This document shows positions 34,200 to 43,936 of a stretch of DNA of 64,000 bases, one piece after another. This stretch comes from Rhodoferax sp. (GTDB lineage Bacteria > Pseudomonadota > Gammaproteobacteria > Burkholderiales > Burkholderiaceae_C). Every line of letters begins with the position of its first letter. Within the stretch, counting starts at the first letter, position 1. A program made the position numbers and the translations under genes. Under the pieces are notes generated by a model. The model was given only the letters and a program-made list of their open reading frames with translations. It did not search any database and was not told where the DNA came from. The stretch is taken from contig JAUXOA010000074.1 in NCBI GenBank assembly GCA_030682475.1, forward strand, positions 1-64,000, read 5' to 3'.

Positions 34200-35093
34200 C
34201 TACAGCATGGCCTTGAGCAGCCCGGCCATTTCGGACGGATTGCGCGTGATCTTGAAACCGCATTCCTCCATCACGGCCAGCTTCGCGTCCGCCGTGTCGG
34301 CGCCGCCCGAAATCAAGGCGCCAGCATGGCCCATGCGCTTGCCCGCCGGTGCCGTCACGCCAGCGATGAAGCCCACGATCGGTTTTTTCATGTTGACTTT
34401 GCACCAGCGTGCCGCATCGGCTTCGTCCGGGCCACCGATCTCGCCAATCATGATGACGGCGTCGGTATCCGGGTCGTCATTGAAGGCTTGCATGATGTCG
34501 ATGTGCTTGAGGCCATTGATGGGGTCGCCACCAATGCCGACGGCAGTGGACTGGCCGAGACCGATTTCGGTCAACTGCGCCACCGCTTCGTAGGTCAGCG
34601 TACCGGAGCGGCTGACCACGCCAATGCGGCCCTTGCGGTGGATGTGACCCGGCATGATGCCGATCTTGATTTCGTCCGGCGTGATCAAACCCGGGCAGTT
34701 GGGGCCCAACAGCAGGGTCTTCTTGCCACCAGCAGCTTCTTTGGCGCGCATTCTGTTACGCAGTTCCAGCATGTCGCGCACCGGAATGCCTTCGGTGATG
34801 CAAATCGCCAGGTCCAGATCAGCCTCAACCGCTTCCCAGATGGCAGCGGCAGCACCGGCTGGCGGCACGTAGATGACCGACACGGTGGCGCCGGTCTGGC
34901 TGGCCGCTTCCTTGACCGAGGCGTAAATTGGGATGCTGAAAATCGACTCGCCCGCCTTCTTGGGGTTCACACCGGCGACGAAACAGTTTTTGCCATTGGC
35001 GTATTCCTGGCACTTTTCGGTGTGGAATTGACCGGTTTTCCCGGTGATGCCCTGGGTGATGACTTTGGTGTCTTTATTGATGAGGATCGACAT
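34200..35093 (-). CDS. sucD: Succinyl-CoA ligase alpha subunit
   Basis: A 297-residue subunit that carries the phosphohistidine during substrate-level ATP formation in the TCA cycle. It has the CoA-binding N-terminus TKVITQGITGKTGQFHT, VPPAGAAAAIWEA, LLGPNCPGLITPDE and the active-site segment GFIAGVTAPAGKRMGHAGALI, with His in GHAGA. It follows sucC after an unusually long 130-base gap filled with a dispersed palindromic repeat. Confidence 0.96.
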   Translation of the reverse strand: MSILINKDTKVITQGITGKTGQFHTEKCQEYANGKNCFVAGVNPKKAGESIFSIPIYASVKEAASQTGATVSVIYVPPAGAAAAIWEAVEADLDLAICITEGIPVRDMLELRNRMRAKEAAGGKKTLLLGPNCPGLITPDEIKIGIMPGHIHRKGRIGVVSRSGTLTYEAVAQLTEIGLGQSTAVGIGGDPINGLKHIDIMQAFNDDPDTDAVIMIGEIGGPDEADAARWCKVNMKKPIVGFIAGVTAPAGKRMGHAGALISGGADTADAKLAVMEECGFKITRNPSEMAGLLKAML

Positions 35094-35100
35094 GATTGTT

Positions 35101-35190
35101 CCTAGTCAGTTGGGGACAGAGCTTGTTCACTTCGTGTAACTGCGGTCTGTCCCACAAGGTTTTTGAGTCGGTAGCTACGGTCTGTCCCGC
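35101..35190. repeat. Dispersed palindrome in the sucC–sucD gap (GGGACAGA/TCTGTCCC family)
   Basis: AGTCAGTTGGGGACAGAGCTTGTTC (left arm GGGGACAGA, 35112-35120) faces GCGGTCTGTCCC (TCTGTCCC, 35146-35153), and a second right arm, CGGTCTGTCCCGC, occurs at 35181-35188. Related copies are at 36415-36450, 45362-45394, 49109-49132 and 63171-63367. The element resembles repetitive extragenic palindromes. Confidence 0.75.
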
Positions 35191-35223
35191 TTGTGCCCGG
35201 CATCGGCGATGCCCGGCGGGGTT

Positions 35224-36405
<1,182 letters not shown>

Positions 36406-36414
36406 CAAAATCCT

Positions 36415-36450
36415 CTAGTCAGTTGGGGGCAGAACTTGACTGTTCTGCGG
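36415..36450. repeat. Diverged dispersed repeat upstream of sucC
   Basis: CTAGTCAGTTGGGGGCAGAAC shares 15 of its first 16 bases with the copy upstream of sucD (TAGTCAGTTGGGGACAGAGC). The right arm is reduced to GTTCTGCGG. Both copies start about 10 bases upstream of the respective gene start, as if the same segment had been duplicated. Confidence 0.55.
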
Positions 36451-36551
36451 CAGGCACTGGACAACGCAGCCGTGGAATGTATCATGCTGCAACGCACCAA
36501 ACTTTGGCCAGACTTACAAGACATCTTTACAAACGCTGACAGAGACTCTCC

Positions 36552-37487
36552 ATGCACAAGATATTCATTGATGGCGAAGCCGGCACCACCGGCCTGCAAA
36601 TTCGGGAGCGTCTGCAAGCTATGCCCGGCATCGAACTGGTTAGCATTGCCCCCGAGTTGCGTAAGGACCTCCGTGTCAAACGCGCCTTGATGGCGCAGGT
36701 GGATCTGGTGGTGCTTTGCCTGCACGACCAAGCCGCTATTGAATCAGTAGCGATGATTGATGAGTTGGCAAGGACGACAGGTCAAATCGGCCCCAGAATT
36801 ATTGACGCCTCGACGGCCCATCGCACCGCGCCAGGGTGGGTGTTTGGTTTTCCCGAACTCATTCCGGGGCACGGGCAAGCGGTCGCCCAATCACGCCGCG
36901 TCGCCAATCCGGGCTGCTATGCCACCGGCGCCATCGCGCTGATTCGCCCGCTGGTGGATGCAGGTCTGATCCCCAAAGATTTCCCGCTCACCTTGCCATC
37001 TGTCAGCGGCTATTCGGGCGGCGGGCGCAGCATGATCGAGGCCTATGAAAAAGGCCAGGCGCCCGCGTTCGAGCTGTACGGGCTGGGTTTGAAGCACAAG
37101 CATCTGCCTGAGATCATGAAATACAGCGGCCTGCTGCGGCGACCTCTGTTGATTCCCTCGGTCGGCAATTTCAGGCAGGGCATGCTGGTGCAGTTGCCGC
37201 TGCATCTGGACCTGCTGCCGGGACAACCCAGCGCGCAAGACTTGCATGATGCGCTGGCAAAACACTATGTGGGTAGCGAATGGGTCAGCGTTGAGCCCGC
37301 AACAATCGACAACAAGCTGGATGCGCTGGCGCTGGCCGACACCAACAAGATGGAGCTGCGCGTGTTCGCCAACCAGGGGGCGAATGATGGCTTTCGCCAC
37401 GCCGTGCTGGTGGCCAGGCTCGACAATCTGGGCAAAGGCGCCAGTGGCGCCGCGGTGCAAAACCTCAAGTTGATGCTGGGAATCTGA
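36552..37487 (+). CDS. argC: N-acetyl-gamma-glutamyl-phosphate reductase (type 2)
   Basis: A 311-residue enzyme of the short AGPR class, which reduces N-acetylglutamyl phosphate in arginine synthesis. The NADP-binding start is [27 protein letters not shown] and the catalytic Cys in [14 protein letters not shown] follow, with [11 protein letters not shown] and a His in LKHKHLPEI. It is divergent from sucC and stands alone with no other arg genes nearby. Confidence 0.94.
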   Translation: MHKIFIDGEAGTTGLQIRERLQAMPGIELVSIAPELRKDLRVKRALMAQVDLVVLCLHDQAAIESVAMIDELARTTGQIGPRIIDASTAHRTAPGWVFGFPELIPGHGQAVAQSRRVANPGCYATGAIALIRPLVDAGLIPKDFPLTLPSVSGYSGGGRSMIEAYEKGQAPAFELYGLGLKHKHLPEIMKYSGLLRRPLLIPSVGNFRQGMLVQLPLHLDLLPGQPSAQDLHDALAKHYVGSEWVSVEPATIDNKLDALALADTNKMELRVFANQGANDGFRHAVLVARLDNLGKGASGAAVQNLKLMLGI

Positions 37488-37539
37488 TAGGGTGCATCAG
37501 CCAGACATGGTTTTGCTGACAGCCAAACGACTATTCACT

Positions 37540-38265
37540 TCAGCTTTTCAAAGCCTTGCGAAGTGCCTCCTTGACAAAGTCAGGCAAGGTCTTGTCAGCT
37601 TTTGTGGCTTTTTTTCGCGCGACCTCATACTCCGCCACCTCTTCACCCACCCAAACAATATCGAGTCTGCGCTGCGCAAGCGTTGCGACATGCTGGTAAG
37701 ACTCGGGATAAGCCCAATAGCAAGATCGACAAACCTGCACGCTTTTAGCTTTAAGCCAATTTTGGCAGTGCTCACAAGACCATGACTTTGCCCGATTCGC
37801 GGAGCCACAGAGCAGCATGAAATCGTTCGGTTCCTGGCTTTGATCGGATGCATCACCCGCTACTTCATAAGGAATACGATGGTCAATTTGTAGTTCGCGA
37901 TCAGCCACTGGTTCAAGATAAATAAAGCATCGAGGGCCGTGAATTTGGATCAACTTCATCTTGAGTTTGTTCGATAAAGCGGTTCTTCCGGCTCGTTTGG
38001 AATAGTTTGCGCCACCCTCTTCATCAAATACATAAGCCCCAATACGCCTGCCGTCAGGCCCCTTGACACGAATTGTTTTGAGAGCAATGCCGTGTTCCCG
38101 CACGTCACGCGCTGCGCGAGGTGGATGGTTATAGCCGTAGGTGACTTTCAACTCATCCGTCGTAATCTGCCCGTGTGCCAGGATGTGGTCAATGACTGTT
38201 TTGGGACGCTTGGCTGTCACAGCCTGCGCTTTCTCAATGAACAGCCTCGAAAGTTTCTGCGTCAT
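37540..38265 (-). CDS. HNH-type restriction endonuclease (predicted)
   Basis: A 241-residue protein. The N-terminal part is helical and includes a likely DNA-binding segment (TTDELKVTYGYNHPPRAARD). The HNH core is LQIDHRIPYEVAGD (catalytic His) followed by NDFMLLCGSANRAKSW and two CxxC pairs, CEHCQNW and CRSCYWA, which would hold zinc. Its start overlaps the adjacent adenine methyltransferase gene by 32 bases, so a type II restriction enzyme is the simplest reading; the recognition site cannot be derived. Base composition is lower in GC than the flanking argC and recX genes. Confidence 0.8.
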   Translation of the reverse strand: MTQKLSRLFIEKAQAVTAKRPKTVIDHILAHGQITTDELKVTYGYNHPPRAARDVREHGIALKTIRVKGPDGRRIGAYVFDEEGGANYSKRAGRTALSNKLKMKLIQIHGPRCFIYLEPVADRELQIDHRIPYEVAGDASDQSQEPNDFMLLCGSANRAKSWSCEHCQNWLKAKSVQVCRSCYWAYPESYQHVATLAQRRLDIVWVGEEVAEYEVARKKATKADKTLPDFVKEALRKALKS

Positions 38266-39190
38266 AGGAAGAGGGGAACAAGGCTAGTGAATCGGCTTGC
38301 TTGGTGGCAACAAGTCTGTGCGATGATTTCGTCAGGCGCTTGATCAAGGGTTTTGACAAATACAAAGACTCAATCGTCACATCGTCGCGGCCCAGCAAGG
38401 TTGCTGTACTTGAACGCCCCGCGTCCAACTCCAGTCGTTCCAATTCCAGTCGCTCGGGAAGCGCTTGACCGTAGACACGCTCACCCAACTTTCCGTCATA
38501 GCTCACGATATAGGAAATGCCCCTCTGGTTCAAAGCGTCTAGTGAGTCCACAAAGACATCAAACGCCAATCCAGACAGGTATCGACCATCCCGCTCACCA
38601 GAGACACCTTGATAAGGTGGATCCATGTAAATCAAATCATGCTCTTGGACGTCTTTAATTGCCAGTCTGTAATCCATCGAAGAAAAGCTGCTTCGCCCTT
38701 TGAGCAAATACGAAATCCCAAATATATTGCGTTGCATGGTTGGGGGCCGCGTGCCCTTACGGCGCTTATCCGGACTTTGATTGAACAAGCCTTCTCGGTT
38801 GTAACGCACCGCGCCTTTGATGCAACGGGCCAGCAAGTACAACAATAGTTCTGGTTCCTGCGTCTGGTTGAACTTGTCGCGCACTGCGTTGAAGTGGGCC
38901 ACGCTCTGTGTCTGCCCTTCGCCCTGAGCCGCCCACACAGAGCCATAAACATCGGACGTGCCTTGCGGATTTTCAACCATGCTTTGCAGCAGTTTAGCCA
39001 GTGGCTGATTCAAATCGTTGATGACAAAGCGCTGTGCCATTCCGCAAGCTGCTGCTGCAATGCTCATGGCCGCAGAGCCAGAAAAAGGTTCATAGAGCGT
39101 TTGCACATCATCTGGGAAATATTCGAGAATGCGCGCAGCCAAGTGACGTTTGCTGCCTTGATATTGAATCGGGTGCGGTAGAGCGCTCAC
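38234..39190 (-). CDS. Type II DNA adenine N6-methyltransferase (D12 class)
   Basis: A 318-residue Dam/D12-class enzyme. The SAM-binding motif is in LYEPFSGSAAMSIAAAAC, preceded by IQYQGSKRHLAARIL; the catalytic motif is MDPPYQGVSGERDGRYLSG. It should protect host DNA from the paired HNH nuclease. GTG 39190 has GAGG six bases upstream and begins just before the conserved core; a longer frame from 39271 would overlap recX. It probably transfers with its nuclease as one unit. Confidence 0.88.
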   Translation of the reverse strand: MSALPHPIQYQGSKRHLAARILEYFPDDVQTLYEPFSGSAAMSIAAAACGMAQRFVINDLNQPLAKLLQSMVENPQGTSDVYGSVWAAQGEGQTQSVAHFNAVRDKFNQTQEPELLLYLLARCIKGAVRYNREGLFNQSPDKRRKGTRPPTMQRNIFGISYLLKGRSSFSSMDYRLAIKDVQEHDLIYMDPPYQGVSGERDGRYLSGLAFDVFVDSLDALNQRGISYIVSYDGKLGERVYGQALPERLELERLELDAGRSSTATLLGRDDVTIESLYLSKPLIKRLTKSSHRLVATKQADSLALFPSSYDAETFEAVH

Positions 39191-39245
39191 TGTGACCTCG
39201 CTATTTAACAGTTTTGGATTATTAACTATTCCGACCTCGTGCGGA

Positions 39246-39704
39246 CTAATCGTCCTCGTCCCCAACCCCACCCAACACCACGCGCCGGATTACTTCCGCA
39301 CCAAAGCCGCGCGACGCCAGAAACCGCATTTGTTTGGCCGCAGCTAAAGCATCCAGCGGCGGCGCGCCGAACTTTTTACGCCACACCGCCAGCGCGCGTT
39401 CGCGCTCGCTGGCCTGCAGGCCCGCCAGGGCCTCGCCCACGGCCTGCGGGTCCAGGCCTTTGTCTTGCAGCTCCTGCTTGATGCGCGCCATGCCCAATTT
39501 GGCCGCACGGCGATGAAGCACCGATTCGATCACCCGCTGCTCATCGATGAAGCCTTTGGCTTGCAGTTCGTCCAGCGCCTGGGCCAGTGCACCGGGCTCT
39601 TCTTCGAAACGCCTCAGCTTGCGCTCCAGCTCGGCGCGTGAATGCTCACGCACACTGAGCAGGCGCAGGGCGCGGCCTTTCAGGGAAGGTTGGGCAAACG
39701 ACAT
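39246..39704 (-). CDS. recX: RecA regulator RecX
   Basis: A 152-residue protein of the RecX family, built of three-helix repeats: LKGRALRLLSVREHSRAELE, then LDELQAKGFIDEQRVIESV, then MARIKQELQDKGLDPQAVGEAL, and a C-terminal QMRFLASRGFGAEVIRRVV. RecX caps or disassembles RecA filaments. ATG 39704 is the choice; alternative upstream starts at 39713 and 39722 add a few residues. It is downstream of recA on the same strand, separated by a palindromic repeat. Confidence 0.92.
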   Translation of the reverse strand: MSFAQPSLKGRALRLLSVREHSRAELERKLRRFEEEPGALAQALDELQAKGFIDEQRVIESVLHRRAAKLGMARIKQELQDKGLDPQAVGEALAGLQASERERALAVWRKKFGAPPLDALAAAKQMRFLASRGFGAEVIRRVVLGGVGDEDD

Positions 39705-39727
39705 GGGGCACATACTGTTCACTTAAA

Positions 39728-39822
39728 CCGTTCGCCCTGAGCTTGGCCTGTCCTGAGCTTGACGAAGGGTCGAAGGGTTGTCACAGCGCAAATGGACTTC
39801 GACAGGCTCAGCCCGAACGGGG
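39728..39822. repeat. Dispersed palindrome (CTTCGACAGGCTCAG family)
   Basis: CCGTTCGCCCTGAGCTTGGCCTG... (39729 on) and CTTCGACAGGCTCAGCCCGAACGG (39797-39820) form long, imperfect inverted arms, with GACGAAGGGTCGAAGGG between them. The same element is found inside icmF at 51624-51707. It belongs to a repeat family widespread in environmental proteobacterial genomes. Here it fills the recA–recX gap. Confidence 0.8.
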
Positions 39823-39850
39823 TTGTAGGCTTAAATGAACAGCATTGTGG

Positions 39851-40933
39851 CTAGGGGGCTTTTTTGCTTGAAGTTTTGGTCTTCACATCGGCATCGGCCG
39901 CACCCGGCAGCAATCGGATGCCCAGAGACGCGCGTACCTTGTTTTCTATCTCATGCGACAACTCCGGGTTTTCGCGCAGGAACTCGCGCGCGTTGTCGCG
40001 GCCCTGTCCGATTTTTTCGCCGTTGTAGGCGTACCAGGCACCCGATTTGTCCAGAATGTTGGCCGTCACGCCCATGTCGATGATCTCGCCGTGACGGCTG
40101 ATGCCCTCGCCGAACAAAATGTCGAACTCAGCCGTCTTGAATGGCGACGCCACTTTGTTTTTCACGACCTTCACTCTGGTTTCATTGCCGATGGCTTCGT
40201 CACCCTTTTTGATGGTGCCGATGCGCCGGATATCCAGGCGCACCGAGGCGTAGAACTTCAGCGCATTGCCACCCGTGGTGGTCTCGGGCGAGCCAAACAT
40301 GACGCCAATCTTCATGCGTATCTGGTTGATGAAGACCACCATACAGTTGGTCTTTTTAATGTGGGCGGTGAGCTTGCGCAGGGCCTGGCTCATCAACCTG
40401 GCCTGCAAGCCGGGCAAAGAATCGCCCATCTCGCCTTCGAGTTCGGCTTTCGGGGTCAGGGCCGCCACCGAGTCGATCACGATCAGATCGACGGCACCGG
40501 AGCGCACCAGCGAGTCCACAATCTCCAGCGCCTGCTCGCCGGTGTCGGGCTGGGAAATCAGCAAATCCTGCAGGTTCACGCCCAACTTCTGGGCGTACTG
40601 GATGTCGAGCGCGTGCTCGGCGTCGATAAACGCGCATTGGCCGCCGACTTTTTGCATCTCGGCAATCACTTGCAAGGTCAGCGTGGTCTTGCCCGACGAT
40701 TCCGGGCCGTAAATCTCGACCACACGCCCGCGCGGCAGGCCGCCGACACCTAACGCAATGTCCAACCCGAGCGAGCCGGTGGAGACGACCTGGATGTCTT
40801 CGATGACCTCACCCTCACCCAAGCGCATGATGGTGCCTTTTCCGAACTGTTTTTCAATCTGGGCCAGTGCCACTTGCAGGGCTTTGGCTTTTTCACTGGT
40901 AGCGGGGCTGGTGGCTTTGACGGGTGCGTCCAT
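39851..40933 (-). CDS. recA: Recombinase RecA
   Basis: A 360-residue RecA, the strand-exchange protein for homologous recombination and co-protease for LexA. It has [16 protein letters not shown], Walker [10 protein letters not shown], Walker [31 protein letters not shown] and [19 protein letters not shown] 40933 has AAGGAG upstream and gives the usual length. The C-terminal tail is Lys- and Asp-rich. A LexA-type box lies upstream. Confidence 0.97.
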   Translation of the reverse strand: MDAPVKATSPATSEKAKALQVALAQIEKQFGKGTIMRLGEGEVIEDIQVVSTGSLGLDIALGVGGLPRGRVVEIYGPESSGKTTLTLQVIAEMQKVGGQCAFIDAEHALDIQYAQKLGVNLQDLLISQPDTGEQALEIVDSLVRSGAVDLIVIDSVAALTPKAELEGEMGDSLPGLQARLMSQALRKLTAHIKKTNCMVVFINQIRMKIGVMFGSPETTTGGNALKFYASVRLDIRRIGTIKKGDEAIGNETRVKVVKNKVASPFKTAEFDILFGEGISRHGEIIDMGVTANILDKSGAWYAYNGEKIGQGRDNAREFLRENPELSHEIENKVRASLGIRLLPGAADADVKTKTSSKKAP

Positions 40934-41004
40934 GAAAATCTCCTTGAATATCAACGGGTTAAGTCGGGGTTGGGCTTGGCACACCCTCTGTTTTTAATGA
41001 CAGG

Positions 41005-41020
41005 CTGGATGCTTGAACAG
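41005..41020 (-). promoter_or_regulatory. LexA (SOS) box upstream of recA
   Basis: Read on the recA strand, CTGTTCAAGCATCCAG fits CTGT-N8-ACAG with one mismatch. It is 72 bases upstream of the recA start. The same region also serves the divergent MarR gene. Confidence 0.65.
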
Positions 41021-41091
41021 TAGTTTATCTTAGGAAGTTCAAATTTGTAAATAGATTTTTTAGTCAGTTTAGCTTACTATTTACACTGCGT

Positions 41092-41574
41092 ATGTACACC
41101 CTGTCTAATACCTCCCTGCACGATGGCTGGCGGGAAGCGCACTTGGGACATTGGATGAGCCAGGCCCTGCAGCGCTTTGACGCCCGCGTGCTGTCCCTGA
41201 TGTCGCGCAATGAAGAAGTCCCGCTGGGGCTGTCCAATCTGGCGGCGCGGGGGCGTCTGAGCGCTTCCCACATTCACATCACACGCCATCTGGCGCTGGA
41301 GGGCTCGCGCCTGACCGAGCTGGCCCGGCGCGCCAAAATGAGCAAACAGGCCATGGGCAAGCTGGTCGAGCAATGTGAGGCCTGGGGCCTGGTCACCCGT
41401 TTGATGGAGGCGCGCGATGCGCGGGCCCGGCGCATCGTGTTCACACCAGTCGGCCTCGCCTGGCTGCAGGCGTTCCGGCAAGCGGTGGCGCAGGCCGAAG
41501 AGGAGCTGCGCGCGGCGGTAGGGGCAGAGGTTGCCACCGTCATTGCGATCGGTCTGGAAGCTTATGCTGCATGA
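41092..41574 (+). CDS. MarR family transcriptional regulator
   Basis: A 160-residue winged-helix protein. The HTH spans HIHITRHLALEGSRLTELARRAKMSKQAMGKLVEQCEAWGLV, followed by the wing MEARDARARRIVFTPVGLAWL with the conserved DxRxRR pattern. MarR proteins usually respond to small aromatic or redox ligands. It is divergent from recA; its targets are not apparent, the next genes downstream being a two-component system. It starts with ATG 41092. Confidence 0.88.
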   Translation: MYTLSNTSLHDGWREAHLGHWMSQALQRFDARVLSLMSRNEEVPLGLSNLAARGRLSASHIHITRHLALEGSRLTELARRAKMSKQAMGKLVEQCEAWGLVTRLMEARDARARRIVFTPVGLAWLQAFRQAVAQAEEELRAAVGAEVATVIAIGLEAYAA

Positions 41575-41723
41575 ACTCCCCACCCAACAAAAACAGGTGC
41601 CCAGCGCAGGCGCCTAAAACGAAGTTTCAGAGGAGACTAACTTGTACTCAAGTTATGTCGTAGCTAAAATTACCCGAAAACGTGACTGTCGGCATCCGGC
41701 CTTCACCCCCAAAGGAGACTGAC

Positions 41724-42398
41724 ATGCGAATCCTGATTGCAGAAGATGACCAGGTACTGGCCGATGGCCTGCTGCGCACCCTGCGCAGCTCGGGCGCCGC
41801 CGTGGACCACGTCGCCAGCGGTTCTGAGGCCGATGCTGCACTGATGACCAACACCGAGTTCGATTTGCTGATTCTGGATCTGGGTCTGCCCAAAATGCAC
41901 GGGCTGGAGGTTCTGAAAAAACTCCGTGCCCGTGGCTCGACCCTGCCAGTGTTAATCCTGACGGCCGCCGACAGCGTGGACGAACGCGTCAAAGGCCTGG
42001 ACTATGGCGCCGACGATTACATGGCCAAGCCCTTCAGCCTGCAAGAGCTGGAGGCCCGGGTGCGCGCTTTAAGCCGGCGCGGCATGGGCACCGCCAGCAG
42101 CACCATCAAACACGGACCCCTGATTTACGACCAGTCAGGCCGCGTTGCCACCATCGACGGCGCCATGGTCGAGCTGTCAGCGCGCGAACTGGGCTTGCTC
42201 GAAGTGCTGCTGCAGCGGGCCGGCCGCTTGGTGAGCAAAGACCAGTTGGTGGAGCGACTCTGCGAATGGGGTGAAGAAGTAAGCAACAACGCGATTGAGG
42301 TCTACATCCACCGCCTGCGCAAAAAAATCGAAAAAGGGCCGATCCGCATTGCCACGGTACGGGGTCTGGGCTACTGTCTGGAAAAGATTCCGGGATAA
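41724..42398 (+). CDS. OmpR-family response regulator (TctD/QseB-like)
   Basis: A 224-residue regulator with receiver domain (ILIAEDDQVLADGLLRTL; acceptor Asp in LLILDLGLPKMHGLE; YMAKPFSLQEL) and a C-terminal winged helix (LSARELGLLEVLLQRAGRLVSK, NAIEVYIHRLRKKIE, RGLGYCLEK). ATG 41724 has AAAGGAG upstream. It is followed by its sensor kinase 65 bases later. The kinase type (below) points to a TctD-like role in carboxylate sensing, but no tricarboxylate transporter is adjacent. Confidence 0.92.
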   Translation: MRILIAEDDQVLADGLLRTLRSSGAAVDHVASGSEADAALMTNTEFDLLILDLGLPKMHGLEVLKKLRARGSTLPVLILTAADSVDERVKGLDYGADDYMAKPFSLQELEARVRALSRRGMGTASSTIKHGPLIYDQSGRVATIDGAMVELSARELGLLEVLLQRAGRLVSKDQLVERLCEWGEEVSNNAIEVYIHRLRKKIEKGPIRIATVRGLGYCLEKIPG

Positions 42399-42463
42399 AC
42401 ACATGGGCATCTATGGGGATTAACAATTTACACGTCCCCCTATGAACCCAAGCTGGTGACGCC

Positions 42464-43906
42464 GTGAATATCTTCCACCGCGAACAACGCTCACTGTTCG
42501 GTGAAATCCTGGATTGGATGCTGACGCCGTTGCTGCTGCTGTGGCCCGTCAGTCTGGTGTTGACCTGGCTGGTGGCACAGGACATTGCCGGAAAACCGTT
42601 TGACCGGGCGCTTGAATACAACGTCGGGGCACTGGCGCAGTTGATCACCGTCAGCAACAACCGTTTGCAATTCAACCTGCCGCTGCCCGCGCGTGAACTG
42701 CTGCGCGCCGATGACTCGGACACGGTGTACTACCAGGTGCTGGGGGCGCGGGGCGAGTTCCTGAGTGGCGAGCGTGCCCTGCCGTTACCGCCGGAAGATG
42801 AAAAAGTCGTTTTTGGCGAAATTCGCATCCGTGACGATGAAGTCAACGGCGCTGACGTCAAGGTCGCCTACACCTGGGTCAAGCCGACACTACCCGGCGC
42901 CCGACCGGCGCTGGTGCAGGTCGCCGAAACCATGGAAAAACGCTCGGTTCTGGCGACTGAAATTGTCAAGGGCGTCATGCTGCCGCAGTTTGTCATCCTG
43001 CCCTTGGCGGTGCTGCTGGTGTGGCTGGCGCTGGTACAGGCGATCAAACCCCTGAACCAGCTTGAAGAACGGATACGCGCGCGCAAACCCGATGACTTGA
43101 GCCCGATTGATGCGCAGGCTGTCCCGCTGGAAGTCGCCCCCCTGGTGTATTCAGTCAACGATCTTTTGATGCGGCTCAAGGACTCGATCGCGACCCAAAA
43201 ACGTTTCCTGGCCGACGCCGCCCATCAACTCAAGACGCCGCTGGCGGGTTTGCGTATGCAGGCGGATCTGGCGCAACGTGAAGGCGCCAACGCTGAGGAG
43301 CTGAAACATTCCCTGCGCCAAATTGGCCGCTCCAGCATCCGGGCGACCCACACCGTCAACCAGTTGCTGGCGCTGGCCCGGGCTGAAAGCAGCGGCGCGG
43401 CGATGCCGCGCACGACCTGTGATCTGGCGGACTTGACGATGGAGGTGGTGCGGGATTGCGTGCCGCGGGCGATCGAAAAATATATTGATCTGGGCTACGA
43501 AGGCACGCAGCCTGATGCGCCGGGGGGGCAACTGGAGGGCAGCCCCACGCTCCTCAAGGAACTGATTCGAAACCTGGTGGACAACGCCCTCAACTACACT
43601 CCCTCCAGCACCAACAAGCCCGGCGTGATCACGGCGCGGGTACTGACAGACCCTTTTGGCAAGACGCTGGTGTTGCAGGTGGAAGACTCCGGGCCCGGCG
43701 TTCCACTGGCCGAGCGCGAGCCGATCTTCCAGCCGTTCTACCGCGCCTTGGGAACCGAAGCCGATGGTTCTGGCCTGGGCTTGTCGATCGTGATGGAAAT
43801 CGCCCATCAGCACAACGCCACCGTCAGCATGGAGGACAACCGGCCAGGACAGGTGCCTCCTGGTGCCCGCTTCAGTGTGCGCTTTGTTTCCAACTGCGGT
43901 TTCTAG
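42464..43906 (+). CDS. Two-component sensor histidine kinase (TctE-like)
   Basis: A 480-residue kinase starting at GTG 42464. The N-terminal membrane helix (WMLTPLLLLWPVSLVLTWLVA) and the periplasmic region beginning GKPFDRALEYNVGALAQL match the TctE/2CSK_N sensor type. A second helix is at about residues 170-188. The H-box is FLADAAHQLKTPLAGLRMQ; the ATPase has ELIRNLVDNALNYTP, EDSGPGVP and GSGLGLSIV. It should phosphorylate the regulator encoded just upstream. Confidence 0.92.
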   Translation: MNIFHREQRSLFGEILDWMLTPLLLLWPVSLVLTWLVAQDIAGKPFDRALEYNVGALAQLITVSNNRLQFNLPLPARELLRADDSDTVYYQVLGARGEFLSGERALPLPPEDEKVVFGEIRIRDDEVNGADVKVAYTWVKPTLPGARPALVQVAETMEKRSVLATEIVKGVMLPQFVILPLAVLLVWLALVQAIKPLNQLEERIRARKPDDLSPIDAQAVPLEVAPLVYSVNDLLMRLKDSIATQKRFLADAAHQLKTPLAGLRMQADLAQREGANAEELKHSLRQIGRSSIRATHTVNQLLALARAESSGAAMPRTTCDLADLTMEVVRDCVPRAIEKYIDLGYEGTQPDAPGGQLEGSPTLLKELIRNLVDNALNYTPSSTNKPGVITARVLTDPFGKTLVLQVEDSGPGVPLAEREPIFQPFYRALGTEADGSGLGLSIVMEIAHQHNATVSMEDNRPGQVPPGARFSVRFVSNCGF

Positions 43907-43936
43907 GTTGCGTGGCGAGATGCCGATAATCACCCC

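Noticed and set aside
34056-35105. 349-codon open frame opposite sucD
   Set aside because: It covers the conserved sucD gene on the opposite strand and has no recognisable domain.
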